Of a DNA stretch of 64,000 nt, positions 24,909 to 35,400 are shown piece after piece. Within the stretch, counting starts at the first letter, position 1, and each line of letters starts with the position of its first letter. A program made the translations under genes and the position numbers. The DNA is from Lachnospiraceae bacterium. Its GTDB lineage: Bacteria; Bacillota; Clostridia; Lachnospirales; Lachnospiraceae. The stretch spans positions 1-64,000 of the forward strand of contig JAFRSH010000005.1 in the NCBI GenBank assembly GCA_017427685.1, given 5' to 3'. A model generated the notes under the pieces. That model was not told the origin of the DNA and did not search any database. It was given only the letters and a program-made list of their open reading frames with translations.

Positions 24909-26336
24909 TTAAATTTCATTCAAAAATGCTTCGTAACCTTTCTCGGTTTCGTAGATGTCAGCTTTGCTCGCAACTTCCCAAGGAGCATGCATGTTGTGAA
25001 GCGCGACACCGCTGTCGATGACTTCCATTCCGTACTCGGCCATGATGTAGGCGATCGTTCCGCCACCGCCGAGGTCGACCTTGCCGAGCTCAGCCATCTG
25101 GTACGAAACCTTGTGCTTGTCGAGTGCCGCGCGTAACATCGCGATAAACTCGGGGTTGGCATCGTTCGAGCCCGACTTTCCTCTTGAGCCCGTGAACTTG
25201 CTGAACGCCATGCCCTTTCCGAAATATGCGCAGTTCTTCTTCTCCATGACCGAAGGGTAGTTCGGGTCAAAGGCGGCATTAACGTCGGATGAAAGCATAT
25301 GTGACGCGGCGAGAGCTCTCCTCAGATCGAGCTCGTTGTAGCAGCCGAGTCTGTCCATAAGCTCCGCAACGGAATTCTCGAAGAATCTCGAGGTCATGCC
25401 GGTAGCTCCGACACTTCCGATCTCTTCCTTGTCGACAAGGATGCAAACTGCAGTCCTGTCAACGTTCGGTACGTTGAAGAATGCCTGTGCCGACGTATAT
25501 GCGCACACTCTGTCATCCTGCCCGTAACCGATGATCATGCTCGAATCGATACCGTAATGTCTTGCGCGACCTGCGGGTACGATCTCGAGTTCGGCCGACA
25601 TGAAGTCTTCCTCCTCAACGCCGTACTTGGTCTTGAGGATCTTGAGGATCCCGGCCTTAACGGCTTCTTTTTCCTCGCCCTTCAAGGGCATGCTTCCGAC
25701 AAGAACGTTGAGGTCCTCGCCTTCGACAACCTTAGGAGCGTCCTTCTTCATCTGCTCCTGAGCGAGATGGATGAGAAGATCCGAGATGCCAACTACGGGA
25801 TCTGCGGGGTCCTCACCGATGACAACCTTCACCACGCTGCCATCCTTCTTGCAGATAACTCCGTGAATGGCCATAGGCAGTGTTACCCACTGGTACTTCT
25901 TGATACCGCCGTAATAATGTGTGTCGAGAAGCGCAAGCTGTGTGTCCTCGTAGAGTGGGTTCTGCTTAACGTCAAGTCTCGGTGAATCGATATGTGCGCC
26001 GAGAATCTTGAAGCCTTCCTTGATGGGCTTCTTGCCCACGTTGAAGAGAAGCACCGCCTTGCCCTTGTTCACGCGGTAAACCTTGTCGCCGGGCTTAAGC
26101 TTCTTAACTGTGTCGAGATTTTTATAGCCATGTGCGCGCGCCTCTTTGACGATCGCCTCGGTACACTCGCGCTCCGTCTTGCAATCCGAGATAAAATCGA
26201 TATACCCGTTGCAGAGCTCGTCGAGCTTCTTCTTGTCTGCTGCGGTGTACTTGAGCCACGCGTTCTTCATTTCTTCCTTATTCTTGGTATTCTCCTTCTT
26301 TGTGTCGGCCGGCTTGCGGCCTCCCTTTGTAGCCAT
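24909..26336 (-). CDS. M18-family aminopeptidase
   Basis: This metallo-aminopeptidase removes N-terminal residues from peptides in the cytoplasm. The dinuclear zinc ligands appear in LGAHIDSPRLD (His, Asp) and DKEEIGSVGATG (Glu). The C-terminal block ALHNMHAPWEVASKAD carries the last His. At 475 residues it fits bacterial M18 enzymes of the ApeB/Lap4 type. A lysine-rich N-terminal tail of 25 residues (KKENTKNKEE) is unusual and may be unstructured. RBS GGAGG is present. The gene lies between a hybrid kinase and the sigma operon, with no obvious functional link. Confidence 0.92.
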   Translation of the reverse strand: MATKGGRKPADTKKENTKNKEEMKNAWLKYTAADKKKLDELCNGYIDFISDCKTERECTEAIVKEARAHGYKNLDTVKKLKPGDKVYRVNKGKAVLLFNVGKKPIKEGFKILGAHIDSPRLDVKQNPLYEDTQLALLDTHYYGGIKKYQWVTLPMAIHGVICKKDGSVVKVVIGEDPADPVVGISDLLIHLAQEQMKKDAPKVVEGEDLNVLVGSMPLKGEEKEAVKAGILKILKTKYGVEEEDFMSAELEIVPAGRARHYGIDSSMIIGYGQDDRVCAYTSAQAFFNVPNVDRTAVCILVDKEEIGSVGATGMTSRFFENSVAELMDRLGCYNELDLRRALAASHMLSSDVNAAFDPNYPSVMEKKNCAYFGKGMAFSKFTGSRGKSGSNDANPEFIAMLRAALDKHKVSYQMAELGKVDLGGGGTIAYIMAEYGMEVIDSGVALHNMHAPWEVASKADIYETEKGYEAFLNEI

Positions 26337-26371
26337 GTCTATCCTCCTTTGTAGTTCTGTTCTATAGAGAA

Positions 26372-26393
26372 GACCCCTGCTCAGGCAGGGATC
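26372..26393 (-). terminator. Terminator after the hybrid kinase gene
   Basis: GATCCCTGC pairs with GCAGGGGTC around CTGA; a T-rich stretch follows on the minus strand. It lies 7 bp beyond the kinase stop. Confidence 0.6.
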
Positions 26394-26399
26394 TGTCTT

Positions 26400-28184
26400 T
26401 TAATGATCAAGTATCGAGCTCACCTCATCAAGACAATCCGCAACCTCCGTGTAGTTGTAGTCGAGCATGTGCTGCTCCGCGCTGTGGATAAGCTCCATGA
26501 CCCTGGGATCGGGATACGAGAACTGCGCGAGCGTGAAGAAGAGCTCTTCCACTTCGTCGAGCTGGTACTCATCGAGGTAGCCGCGAAGTTCGTTGATAAT
26601 GCTTATGAGATCTTCTTTACTTATCTCACCCATGATCGTTTCGCTCGTGTCTTTTGAAAGAACGGTTTTTATGGATGCAAGAAGCTTCTCAAAGTACTCG
26701 CTGAGGACTCCCGTCTCTTTCTCGATAATGCCGTAGATGCCCTGCTTGGCCGCTTTCTCGAGCTCACGTGACTTCGTGGCGAGCCAGTCCGCGCCGATAA
26801 CTCGCGCAACTCCGAGGATACCGTGCATTGCGACGATATAGTTCTTGTAATCATGTGTCTCGATGTAATGGCTGAGGAGCTTGCCCTTCGAATCACTGCT
26901 TCGGCAGAGCGTGAGGAGAACGTCCTTGTACTCTTCTTCGTCGCCGTTGAAGTTCGCGAGCGCGCCCTTCGTGTTGAGTCCGAGGTTCTCGAGTGCCTCG
27001 AGTCCGTCGCCCGTGTACTGCATCCTGCTGACGATGTTGATCTTCTCGGCAGGAATGTACTTCTTGAGGAATTCCTTCTGCTCGGCAGTAGAAGCGTTGG
27101 GATCAAAGAAATCGTCAAAGCCTTCGGTCTGCTGTCCGTATGCCGCGACGAAGAGTCCTTCGGCACCTTCAAGGGATTTGAGCGAATTCTCGAGCGTCAC
27201 TGCATCGAAATCCTTGATGTTGCTGCCCGCAAGCACCACATCGTAATCGATGAGCTTGCAGAGCTCGATCGCCTGACCGCCGTTATCCACCACGTCCGCA
27301 TCGATATGGAACTTCTTGAAAAGCGAGATAACGGATCTGTCCGTAGCGATCGACCCGTCGACTACCAGGATCCTCGCCGTAGGAGCGCTGAAAAGCTCGT
27401 TGTCCTCAGAGTTTTCTTCTTCGGAGTACTCGTAGTCCGTGTTGATGCCGGCGCCCACCGTCTTCTGAGCTATAAGCAGCGACAGCACGTTCGAACCCGT
27501 GCGTGTGCTGATCGCGGTCAGCTTTCCGCCCATCATGGTCGCGAGATTCTTGACAAGGAACACTCTGACGGCGTTGCCGTCCGATGTGGTGATGTTATCA
27601 CCCGGAGTGATCTCTACTCCCGAAACTATCTTAACGATCTCCTCGGGCAGCTCTCTGTCCGAACCGTCGATAATATCAAACTTTACGAAGCAGGTACCGG
27701 GTCCGCCCTTCATGATCCTCACCCCGAACTTCATCTTGCCTGATGAGGTAAGAGCGAGTGCGTTCGAGATCAGCTTCTCTACCATCAGCCTGATCCTCTC
27801 GCGGTCTCCGATAAGTCTGTAAGGGATCGCGCCGTCGAGGTGCACGTCCACTTCGATCCCTGCCGAAAGAGCGCGTCCCTCGAGATTACTCCTGATCTCG
27901 ACAAGAAGCTCCTCGGTCTTGTACTCAGCCTCGTTAATGGTCAGATCACCCGTGCTCATGCGGATAAGGTCGATTATATCCTCGATGTTCCCAAGCAGCA
28001 TGTCCGCCGCCTGACGGATGTTGTTGACACTCTCGTGTACCTTCTTGCTGATATTCTCATGCGAAATAAGATCCGCACTTCCAAGTATCATGTTCATGGG
28101 AATGCGAACTTCATGACCAATGTTAGTAAGGAAGCCCGAGACATCTATGCGGGATATGTTCACGCTGTAAGGATTTTCTGCCAT
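26400..28184 (-). CDS. Degenerate hybrid histidine kinase with pseudo-receiver and Hpt domain
   Basis: This soluble 594-residue protein has the order DHp (HEVRIPMN, His about 24), ATPase-like domain, receiver-like domain (about 268-390) and Hpt domain (about 440-540). The N-box asparagine is present (KLISNAL), but the G1 box reads IDGSDREL and the G2 box DGNAVRVFL, so ATP-binding glycines are missing. In the receiver the phospho-acceptor position is LAG instead of MD, and the KP lysine is lost. The Hpt His in AMHGILG looks intact. There is no membrane segment. It lies directly downstream of cheY, 137 bp away, and may act as a scaffold or phosphotransfer hub. Confidence 0.8.
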   Translation of the reverse strand: MAENPYSVNISRIDVSGFLTNIGHEVRIPMNMILGSADLISHENISKKVHESVNNIRQAADMLLGNIEDIIDLIRMSTGDLTINEAEYKTEELLVEIRSNLEGRALSAGIEVDVHLDGAIPYRLIGDRERIRLMVEKLISNALALTSSGKMKFGVRIMKGGPGTCFVKFDIIDGSDRELPEEIVKIVSGVEITPGDNITTSDGNAVRVFLVKNLATMMGGKLTAISTRTGSNVLSLLIAQKTVGAGINTDYEYSEEENSEDNELFSAPTARILVVDGSIATDRSVISLFKKFHIDADVVDNGGQAIELCKLIDYDVVLAGSNIKDFDAVTLENSLKSLEGAEGLFVAAYGQQTEGFDDFFDPNASTAEQKEFLKKYIPAEKINIVSRMQYTGDGLEALENLGLNTKGALANFNGDEEEYKDVLLTLCRSSDSKGKLLSHYIETHDYKNYIVAMHGILGVARVIGADWLATKSRELEKAAKQGIYGIIEKETGVLSEYFEKLLASIKTVLSKDTSETIMGEISKEDLISIINELRGYLDEYQLDEVEELFFTLAQFSYPDPRVMELIHSAEQHMLDYNYTEVADCLDEVSSILDH

Positions 28185-28274
28185 AAAGCCCTCTTTTCTC
28201 TAGTCATTCTCGCAAGGGTACCCTACTATTTTAACACATTAATGCAAATAAAGGAATATCTGCGGGCACGCAAA

Positions 28275-28302
28275 AAGTCCCGAGCCAAAAGGCCCGGGAC
28301 TT
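28275..28302 (-). terminator. Terminator after cheY
   Basis: AAGTCCCG-a-GCC pairs with GGC-c-CGGGACTT around AAAA, with TTTTTGCG following on the minus strand. Confidence 0.85.
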
Positions 28303-28321
28303 CGGGAATTCAAAATCAGTA

Positions 28322-28684
28322 TTATCCGATAACTTTCTTGATGGCTTCGATTACACGATCGGCCTGGAAGGGCTTAACAATGAAGTCCTTAGCACCGGAC
28401 TGAATCGACTCGATAACCATCGCCTGCTGGCCCATGGCCGAGCACATGATTGCAACAGCACCGGGATCCTGCTCCTTGATCTTCTTCAGTGCCTGAATAC
28501 CGTCCATCTCGGGCATCGTGATATCAAGCATAACAAGATCGGGCTTTGTTTCTGCATACTTAGAAACAGCAACGGCGCCGTTCTCTGCTTCTCCGGCTAT
28601 CTCGTAGCCGTTTTTGGTAAGGATATCCTTTATCATCATCCTCATGAACGCTGCGTCATCACATACAAGAACTCTTTTCGCCAT
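28322..28684 (-). CDS. cheY: CheY-like single-domain response regulator
   Basis: A stand-alone receiver of 120 residues. Asp9, Asp10, phospho-acceptor Asp54 (VMLDITMPEMDG), Ser82 (CSAMG) and the lysine in FIVKPF are all present. The sequence around DDAAFMRMMIKDIL is typical of CheY proteins that bind FliM or FliN in Firmicutes. No chemotaxis or flagellar genes are seen nearby, so the partner is unknown; the degenerate hybrid kinase downstream with its intact Hpt His is one candidate donor. It has its own promoter and terminator. Confidence 0.92.
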   Translation of the reverse strand: MAKRVLVCDDAAFMRMMIKDILTKNGYEIAGEAENGAVAVSKYAETKPDLVMLDITMPEMDGIQALKKIKEQDPGAVAIMCSAMGQQAMVIESIQSGAKDFIVKPFQADRVIEAIKKVIG

Positions 28685-28751
28685 AACTACTCTCCTATTA
28701 TTTAATCACGGGACAAGCCCGAAAATGCGCCTTTGTATATCATCTTCTAAC

Positions 28752-28780
28752 AATATACTCTAGAATTTGTTATTTGTCAA
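28752..28780 (-). promoter_or_regulatory. Promoter of cheY
   Basis: TTGACA (28775-28780) and TATATT (28752-28757) with a 17-bp spacer on the minus strand, about 70 bp before the cheY start. Confidence 0.8.
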
Positions 28781-28867
28781 GTTTTGTTTTTAATTTCATA
28801 AAAAAAGAAAAGAAGGTAGTGTTTTTTCATGTATTCGTCAATTCTTTATCCTTTTGTTATCTGATTT

Positions 28868-29623
28868 TTATACATTCTTAAGGACAAAATACATTCTCTC
28901 ACACGTACGGGTAGGGGCCTTTTTGGTGAAGGCTTCGTATATGCTCACGGGCGTAAGCCCTGCTCTGCGCGCGAAATGCAGGATTTCTCCGCTGGTGTAT
29001 CCGCGCTGGCGGTGCTCCTCCTCAAGCCGTTCGTATAGTTCCTCGCCGTCGCTTTCGATTTTATGATAAATCGTGAGATATGATGAATTGATGAAGTTCG
29101 TATCATCCCACTCATTCTCCCAGATAAAGCTTCCCTCTTCACGGTTCTCGCACACGGTCGAATCTCCGAGCACGTGCGAGTAGTAATATCTGGTATTTAT
29201 ATCAAAGATCATGACCCCACCGGGATCGAGGTAGTTCTTCGCGAGCTTGAACACCTTCAGAAGGTCGTCCGGGTTCGTAAGGTAGTTGAGGCTGTCACAC
29301 ACGCTCACGATCGCGGCCACCGTTCCGTAGAGTTCGAACTCACGCATATCCTGCAGGAGGTAAAGGATGCTCTCATCCCCTTCCTTCTCCTTCTCGCGCG
29401 CAATGCTCAGCATCTCGGCCGACATATCGATACCGATCATGTCGTAGCCCGCATCCCGCAGCAGACCGGTCATCTGACCCGTGCCGCAGCCGAGTTCAGC
29501 TACAATGCCGTCCTTCACTCCCTGCGCATGCAGGAGCGAGATCAGGTAGCGGGACCACTTCTTATAAGGTATGTTGTCCATAAACAGGTCATAGACCTGT
29601 GCAAAACCACTGTATTCACGCAT
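28868..29623 (-). CDS. Class I SAM-dependent methyltransferase
   Basis: A 251-residue soluble methyltransferase. Motif I is VAELGCGTGQMTGLL (about 41-55), followed by the acidic end of strand 2 in MIGIDMSAEML and AAIVSVCDSLNYL (motif IV area). The N-terminus YSGFAQVYDLFMDNIPYKKW is typical of a common Firmicutes methyltransferase family often next to translation or redox genes. The substrate is not known. The start has GAAAGAACAA, a weak ribosome site. This is the last core gene before the restriction island. Confidence 0.88.
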   Translation of the reverse strand: MREYSGFAQVYDLFMDNIPYKKWSRYLISLLHAQGVKDGIVAELGCGTGQMTGLLRDAGYDMIGIDMSAEMLSIAREKEKEGDESILYLLQDMREFELYGTVAAIVSVCDSLNYLTNPDDLLKVFKLAKNYLDPGGVMIFDINTRYYYSHVLGDSTVCENREEGSFIWENEWDDTNFINSSYLTIYHKIESDGEELYERLEEEHRQRGYTSGEILHFARRAGLTPVSIYEAFTKKAPTRTCERMYFVLKNV

Positions 29624-29884
29624 GATTTGTTCTTTCTTTTACTCTTCTAGTATTTTTACCGATTATTCCAATTAAAGAGTTCTGTCTAGGCAACTTCGGT
29701 AAAGCCTATCCTGTTCCTTTCGTTTCGAACTATTCAAGCCCCTTTACTCAAGAAATACTAAACATTTCTGTTTGTTCTTCTCGTAGTTCGTGTGTGTATC
29801 ATTTGATACGTTTTGGTTATTCCGTATTTTCATGCCATTAAAATGCTACTGCACCCTAAATGTACCTAAAAGCAAGTTCCGCTA
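29624..29884. other. Non-coding left flank of the defence island
   Basis: No gene is supported here. It contains a short palindrome GTATCA-tt-TGATAC near 29796 and the sequence at 29850-29870, which resembles the ICE end at 13976-13997 (both contain CCCTAAATGT). Confidence 0.5.
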
Positions 29885-32380
29885 TTATGGTCTATATTTT
29901 CTGCAATAGCTTTCAAAGCAATCGATATATTCTTTTAAATCATTCGCAGTAGGAATATCTCCATTTATAGCTCTCGCCTGATCATGGCACCAAGCAGAGC
30001 ATTCCGTCATTCCCTTTTCAAGTTCCGTATACAAGTCCTGAGAAAAAGGAGCCTTCTTAAGTCGTTGCGTTTGTACACATGGATTATACCTTTGAATGGC
30101 ATCATTAAACAATATTTCTTCCACAGCTCTTTCCCAGCTTTCTCTTAATAATTCGCACCACTCCTTGGCTCTATAATAATATCTATCTATATCACCCGAA
30201 TTATAAAGTGCGACAATATCTTGCAGATCATTTTTCAACTTACCAATTCGATCTTTAACCGTCATCCCCAACCAGGGAATAAGCGGCGATATATCTCCCG
30301 GCTCGTTACAATAGTTTCTTATAGTTTCTTGTTCAAAAATCACTCCGTTCTTATCGGCTTCAGTTTTTAATTCCATAAAAAAGGTAATCTCATGTGTAAA
30401 AATCACAACTTGACGATTCTTGGCTTCTTCCAAAAGTCTCTTAACAATAAGACTTCTTCTTTTATGGTCTAATGAACATACCGGGTCATCCAATACAATT
30501 CCCACATTTCGTGAATCCATACGAGCTTCCGTCAGGAAATTAGCTATAGAAATCGCTCTTTGTTCGCCCTCGCTCAAGACTTTACCAGGTGCTTTTCCTC
30601 TGATTTGTAATTTTTTTAATGTTTGACCACTACTTCCTCTTGACACAATTTCTACATTGAAATTCGCGTTAAGCTTTTTACATTCTTCCTCAAAAGCATG
30701 CAAATAGTCATCTGTAACATATTTTTCGAACAGTTCTTTCTGCTTAGTTGTAATACCTCTTGTTTTAATCTTACTTTTTTCTGCTACTGAGTCCCATTTT
30801 AAGTATTCAACATAAGAAGTGATAGTCGGGATTAAATCTAAAACCTTTGTCTTATCTATATATTCCCGCTCTATCTTTTCGCACTCAGAAATACGCTTAT
30901 TTACGCTATCCTGATTTAGCCCGTTTCTCCTTTCAACGATCTTTGATATAAGCCCCTGAATATTTGGGAAATCAAACTCTATCAGATTTATCAAAGCATT
31001 GCTATCCAGTGATCCTAGCAACCCATTGATTATCTCGGTAGCTTTCTTAAAAGATAGACTTATTTCTTCCGTTTCACTCCTATAATTATCTAACAACCAT
31101 TGCTCTTGAATAGACGAATCCACTAAAAACGTTAAATCCATCTTTTCTAAGCCGTCTTTTGTGTTTTTTAAAGCATCATATGCAAATTTGTAGTTTTTTT
31201 CAGCATCGCTTTCTAAGTATTTCCAGTACTTAAATATTAAATCCTGTTCAACAATCTGTTGCCCACACAATGGACATTTATCATGTAGAGAAATAGCATC
31301 ATAATACTTTTTGGCTGCGTCTATAAATTGCCTCCACTCCGGAGTACCAAGAGCTTCTATCCCTTCCGTTTCCAACATCGACAATCCATCTGTTTTTTGA
31401 AGCAAAACACTTTTTTTCAAAAAGTCAATCTGTTCATTGTATCTCTCAATACTCTCAGCAGAAATTGCCTGCTTAACCAGATTCATTTTACCGACTGCCT
31501 TATTTAAAACATCAATCACTTGATTGATCACCGAAATCTGTCTATTAATATCTAAAGCAATTAAACCAGCTTTCTCTTTTTTTGCTTCATCAAATTGCTT
31601 TTTCCCCTCTTCTGTTACAGCAAACATTTCCTTCAAATCATTAACATCGGTCTTAGATGAAAGAGCTGTCATTTGTTCAAGTGCCATACCTTCATTTGTA
31701 AAGTATTTCAAAGTCGGGTTATCAATTTTCTTCGAATTTCTTTCCTCATCAAGTTTTCTTTGTATTTCTCCACATGCAGATAGCAACATATCAAAAAACG
31801 AAAGCTCACTCGGTGCAAAATCTATTGCCGACTCTTTATTCATATCGTCAGAAGCGCTTTTTGCATCAAAATTACGAATTGATTTAAACGGAAAAGCATC
31901 CTTTTTTTCAGGGAAGTGATACTCTTCAATAGTTTCATCAACAGAGAACCAAAAATCTGCCGCCACATCTTCTGGATTATCCGAGTAAATATCATGAAGT
32001 ATTTCCTGATCTCCCCGTGATATAAACACATTGTTTAACAGTCTCGTATAGCCAGATTTTCCGCTTCCATTCTCTCCATATACAACTGTCAGCCCATCCG
32101 ACACATTAAGAATCGGTCCCGTTTTAAGTTTGTTTACTCCGTGAAGATTACCGACGCCACGCCACCTTATATTATGAGACTCTTCTCTCTCATACGACCG
32201 CTCCTGAATGTCATGATTCGACAAATCTCCTTTGATTAAAGACATCTCTATCTTAAAGATTTCATATATCTCTTCTAATTGTTCCTCAGTTATTTTTTTA
32301 TTTTCTACAAGAATATAGCTCAATTTTTGCTGCCACTTGGGTAATGACGCCACCCATTCCATTATATCTTCAGTAATCAA
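29885..32380 (-). CDS. RloC/PrrC-like ABC ATPase, candidate anticodon nuclease
   Basis: This 831-residue protein has an SMC-like split ABC ATPase: Walker A GENGSGKS at 102-109, a long coiled-coil insert with a zinc-hook-like CPLCG near residue 369, the signature LSEGEQRAIS near 599 and Walker B IVLDDPVCSLDH near 626. This layout, with AAA_13-type similarity, matches RloC and PrrC, which cut tRNA anticodons when a linked type I system is compromised. The C-terminal 150 residues contain RESWE near 743 and a His (WCHDQ) about 50 residues later, which could form the R...E...H nuclease triad. It directly follows hsdR at 28 bp, as expected for a guard. The nuclease assignment is inference; another AAA_13 effector remains possible. 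Confidence 0.7.
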   Translation of the reverse strand: MITEDIMEWVASLPKWQQKLSYILVENKKITEEQLEEIYEIFKIEMSLIKGDLSNHDIQERSYEREESHNIRWRGVGNLHGVNKLKTGPILNVSDGLTVVYGENGSGKSGYTRLLNNVFISRGDQEILHDIYSDNPEDVAADFWFSVDETIEEYHFPEKKDAFPFKSIRNFDAKSASDDMNKESAIDFAPSELSFFDMLLSACGEIQRKLDEERNSKKIDNPTLKYFTNEGMALEQMTALSSKTDVNDLKEMFAVTEEGKKQFDEAKKEKAGLIALDINRQISVINQVIDVLNKAVGKMNLVKQAISAESIERYNEQIDFLKKSVLLQKTDGLSMLETEGIEALGTPEWRQFIDAAKKYYDAISLHDKCPLCGQQIVEQDLIFKYWKYLESDAEKNYKFAYDALKNTKDGLEKMDLTFLVDSSIQEQWLLDNYRSETEEISLSFKKATEIINGLLGSLDSNALINLIEFDFPNIQGLISKIVERRNGLNQDSVNKRISECEKIEREYIDKTKVLDLIPTITSYVEYLKWDSVAEKSKIKTRGITTKQKELFEKYVTDDYLHAFEEECKKLNANFNVEIVSRGSSGQTLKKLQIRGKAPGKVLSEGEQRAISIANFLTEARMDSRNVGIVLDDPVCSLDHKRRSLIVKRLLEEAKNRQVVIFTHEITFFMELKTEADKNGVIFEQETIRNYCNEPGDISPLIPWLGMTVKDRIGKLKNDLQDIVALYNSGDIDRYYYRAKEWCELLRESWERAVEEILFNDAIQRYNPCVQTQRLKKAPFSQDLYTELEKGMTECSAWCHDQARAINGDIPTANDLKEYIDCFESYCRKYRP

Positions 32381-32408
32381 GTTTACTACCTCCCATTCAC
32401 CATTTTAT

Positions 32409-35400
32409 TTATGCCACTATCGCATTGTCATTTATGCTTTCTATAACCTTCCGGATTCCCATCCAGATATTAAGATCTGTAAACAGCTCAACCACACTTC
32501 CCTGATCCGTAAACGGAGACTCTTGAAGTACGGACAGATCTTTCATCATACCGTTATGAACGATATACTCTACTATCTGGTTTACAAAGTATATCTGCCG
32601 ACTATCAAGGTTATTGCTCTCCAGATACTCTGAGAATGCTGCTTTAGCTGCATTCATATCAAGGCCCACAATCTCTCGAACCAGCTCTCCCAGTGGCTTC
32701 GCGCCGTATTCCTGCTCATATTCTTCCTTAGTGCCCAGTTCCGACCAAAGGACCTCTTCAAGGGCTTCTATATCACTATGAGACAATGGTATATTGGACT
32801 TGAGCTTCTTGATTGCCTCATTATCCTGATGCTCACGAATATAGTATTCAGCTTTTGCCTTATAGTTTTTCAAGTCATCATTATCAAGTTCCGACTCATT
32901 CCAGGAGACATCAAGTATATCGTCATCAAAGTTCGTATCATATCGAACCGTAGTCTTCGGAATATACTTCATAAGACCACGAAGTTTTTCTCTGATCTCC
33001 TCAAACTCGTTTATACCGCAATTATCGATATAATCCGTATGTAGGATCTTATCTATGAGTTCTGCCTGAACCATTATTTCCGGAATATTGGCCACTCTTG
33101 CAATACCGCTGACACGTTTAAACAAATCGCTGCGAGCTCTACCATATTTCTTTCCCACAAGGTACGCCAACTCCAAGCCATACATAAGGGCATCAAAACG
33201 TACCGCGCTAGCTTCATCATCGTTTGGAAGAATCAACGGAGCCAACTCTTCCCGGACGATCAGTGTATCCTCATACGTCAAACTCTGGTAGTTTTTCTCA
33301 TTTGAGTATAGGTCAACATATTTCAGATGCTGCCTTACCGCAAAGTTTTCTCGCGGAAGCTCCTGTACCTTGCCGGTCATTATTTCTATCAAAGCATTAC
33401 GATACGTAATCAGCCTATCCAACTGGTATTCAAGATCCTGCAGTTTATATGTGATCTCAAACTGCAAATTAAAAATTGCTCCTTGAAGTGCGATCATATT
33501 GGCAGTAGGTTTACCTTTACTCATGCGGAAAAACTCGAAGTTTCCGCAGAAATCAAAGATATAAAACTTGCTCTTGTCCTCTCCGTCAAGAAGTCCCGGG
33601 CAAAGTCTTGTTCCGCGACCGATCATCTGCCAGAACTTCGCGTAACTCATTACCTTTTTAAAGAACACAAGATTCAATACTTCCGGCACATCGATACCGG
33701 TGTCCATCATATCTACGGATATCGCTATCTGTGGAAGTTTTTTAGACTCAGAGAACTCATCTATCAAGGTCTGGGCATAGTTAATCTTGTTATCAATCAC
33801 CTGAGCAAATCCGTTCAAGTGCGGATATTCCTTATTGAATATCTCGAGAATCTTTTCCGCATGGTTATGATTCTTGGCGAAGATAATGGTTTTTCCAAGC
33901 TTCTGACCATAATCTATCTTGATGCCTTCCGTCATAACGGTATTAAGGACCTGGCGAATGGTATCCTCGTTAAATATCCACGAGTTAAGCGCTGATGAAC
34001 TTATAGCTTCCGGGATCTCTCCGTCTTCCATTTCAAAAGTGCTTTCATAAACGGCCTTATCCTCATCGGAAAGATCAGCATATACGATTCCCTGCTCAAT
34101 AAACTTAAGCTTTGTTTCCACCGAAAGAAAATCCACAAGATACCCATCCCTGACAGCCTGACCGAGCTCATATCCGTAGGTCGGGACTCCGGGTTCAAGT
34201 TCAAAAATCTCATAGGTGTTTTTATCAATATCATCCTTAGGCGTAGCTGTAAGGCCGACAAGCGGTGCATCAAAGTAGGTAAAAATATCCCTGTACTTAT
34301 TGTATATGGATCTATGCGCCTCATCACATATCACAAGATCAAAATGACCGCTTGTGAAGAGCTTTTGATCCTCAACCTTTATAGAATCGATGCAGTTCAT
34401 CATTGTCTGATAGGTTGAGAACACGCAGTGAGCATTATAGTTGTCTTTCTCTTCACAAAGATTTGTAACCGAAAGAGAAGCGTAGTTATTTACAAATGCC
34501 CTTTTTGCCTGTGTAACAAGTGATGTCCTGTCAGCAAGGAAGAGGATGTTCTTAACCCATCCCGCATCCAAAAGCACATGACACAATTCGATTACGGTTC
34601 TTGTCTTCCCTGATCCCGTCGCCATAACAAGAAGTGCTTTTCGGCGGTTCTTCTTATCAAAGCTATCGCATACCGCCTTAATTGCGGCTTCCTGATAATA
34701 ACGACCGGCAATCTTTTTATCTACGCTTATGTGATCAAGAGATGTTCTCATCCTCCTGAGGTTAAACATTTTCTCAAGATCAGCTTTTGAATAAATACAA
34801 GCGACCTTTCGTTCCGGATATTGCCCATCTATGATCCTAGTTTCAAATCCGTTAGTCAGAAAAACACAAGGTCTGCGCCCACACTGTATCTCCAACAGAT
34901 CCGCATAAAGCTTGGCCTGCTGGCGCCCCTTTGAGACATCAACACAGGTCCTTTTAGCCTCAATAACCGCAAGTGGCTTATGTGTATTGTCATAAAGAAC
35001 ATAATCCGCGTATCCCACTTCCGATTTGTTCGGCATGCCCGGAAGCTCTACTTCGTTTATCCAATCGGTGCCTTCTTTCCAACCGGCATCCATGAGCATC
35101 GCATCGATATAAATCTTACGCGTTTTATACTCAGAAAGATCAAGCGGCTTAGGCACATATGTTTCCGATTGTTCTTCTCGACGCTTGGTAAGTTCCTTCT
35201 TTAGTTCTTTGTTCTCGGCGATCAATGCCTCAAGATCCACATTTGTGATTTGCTCATTTACCGGAGCCTCTGCAACAGGTTCTTCATTATCAAGGAGATT
35301 CCTGTCGAATACATGCTCCTCATATACATCCGCATAGCAATAACATACAAAATCAAGAAAGATCTGCAGGTTCTCAAGGCACAGGACGGCCTGATCACGA

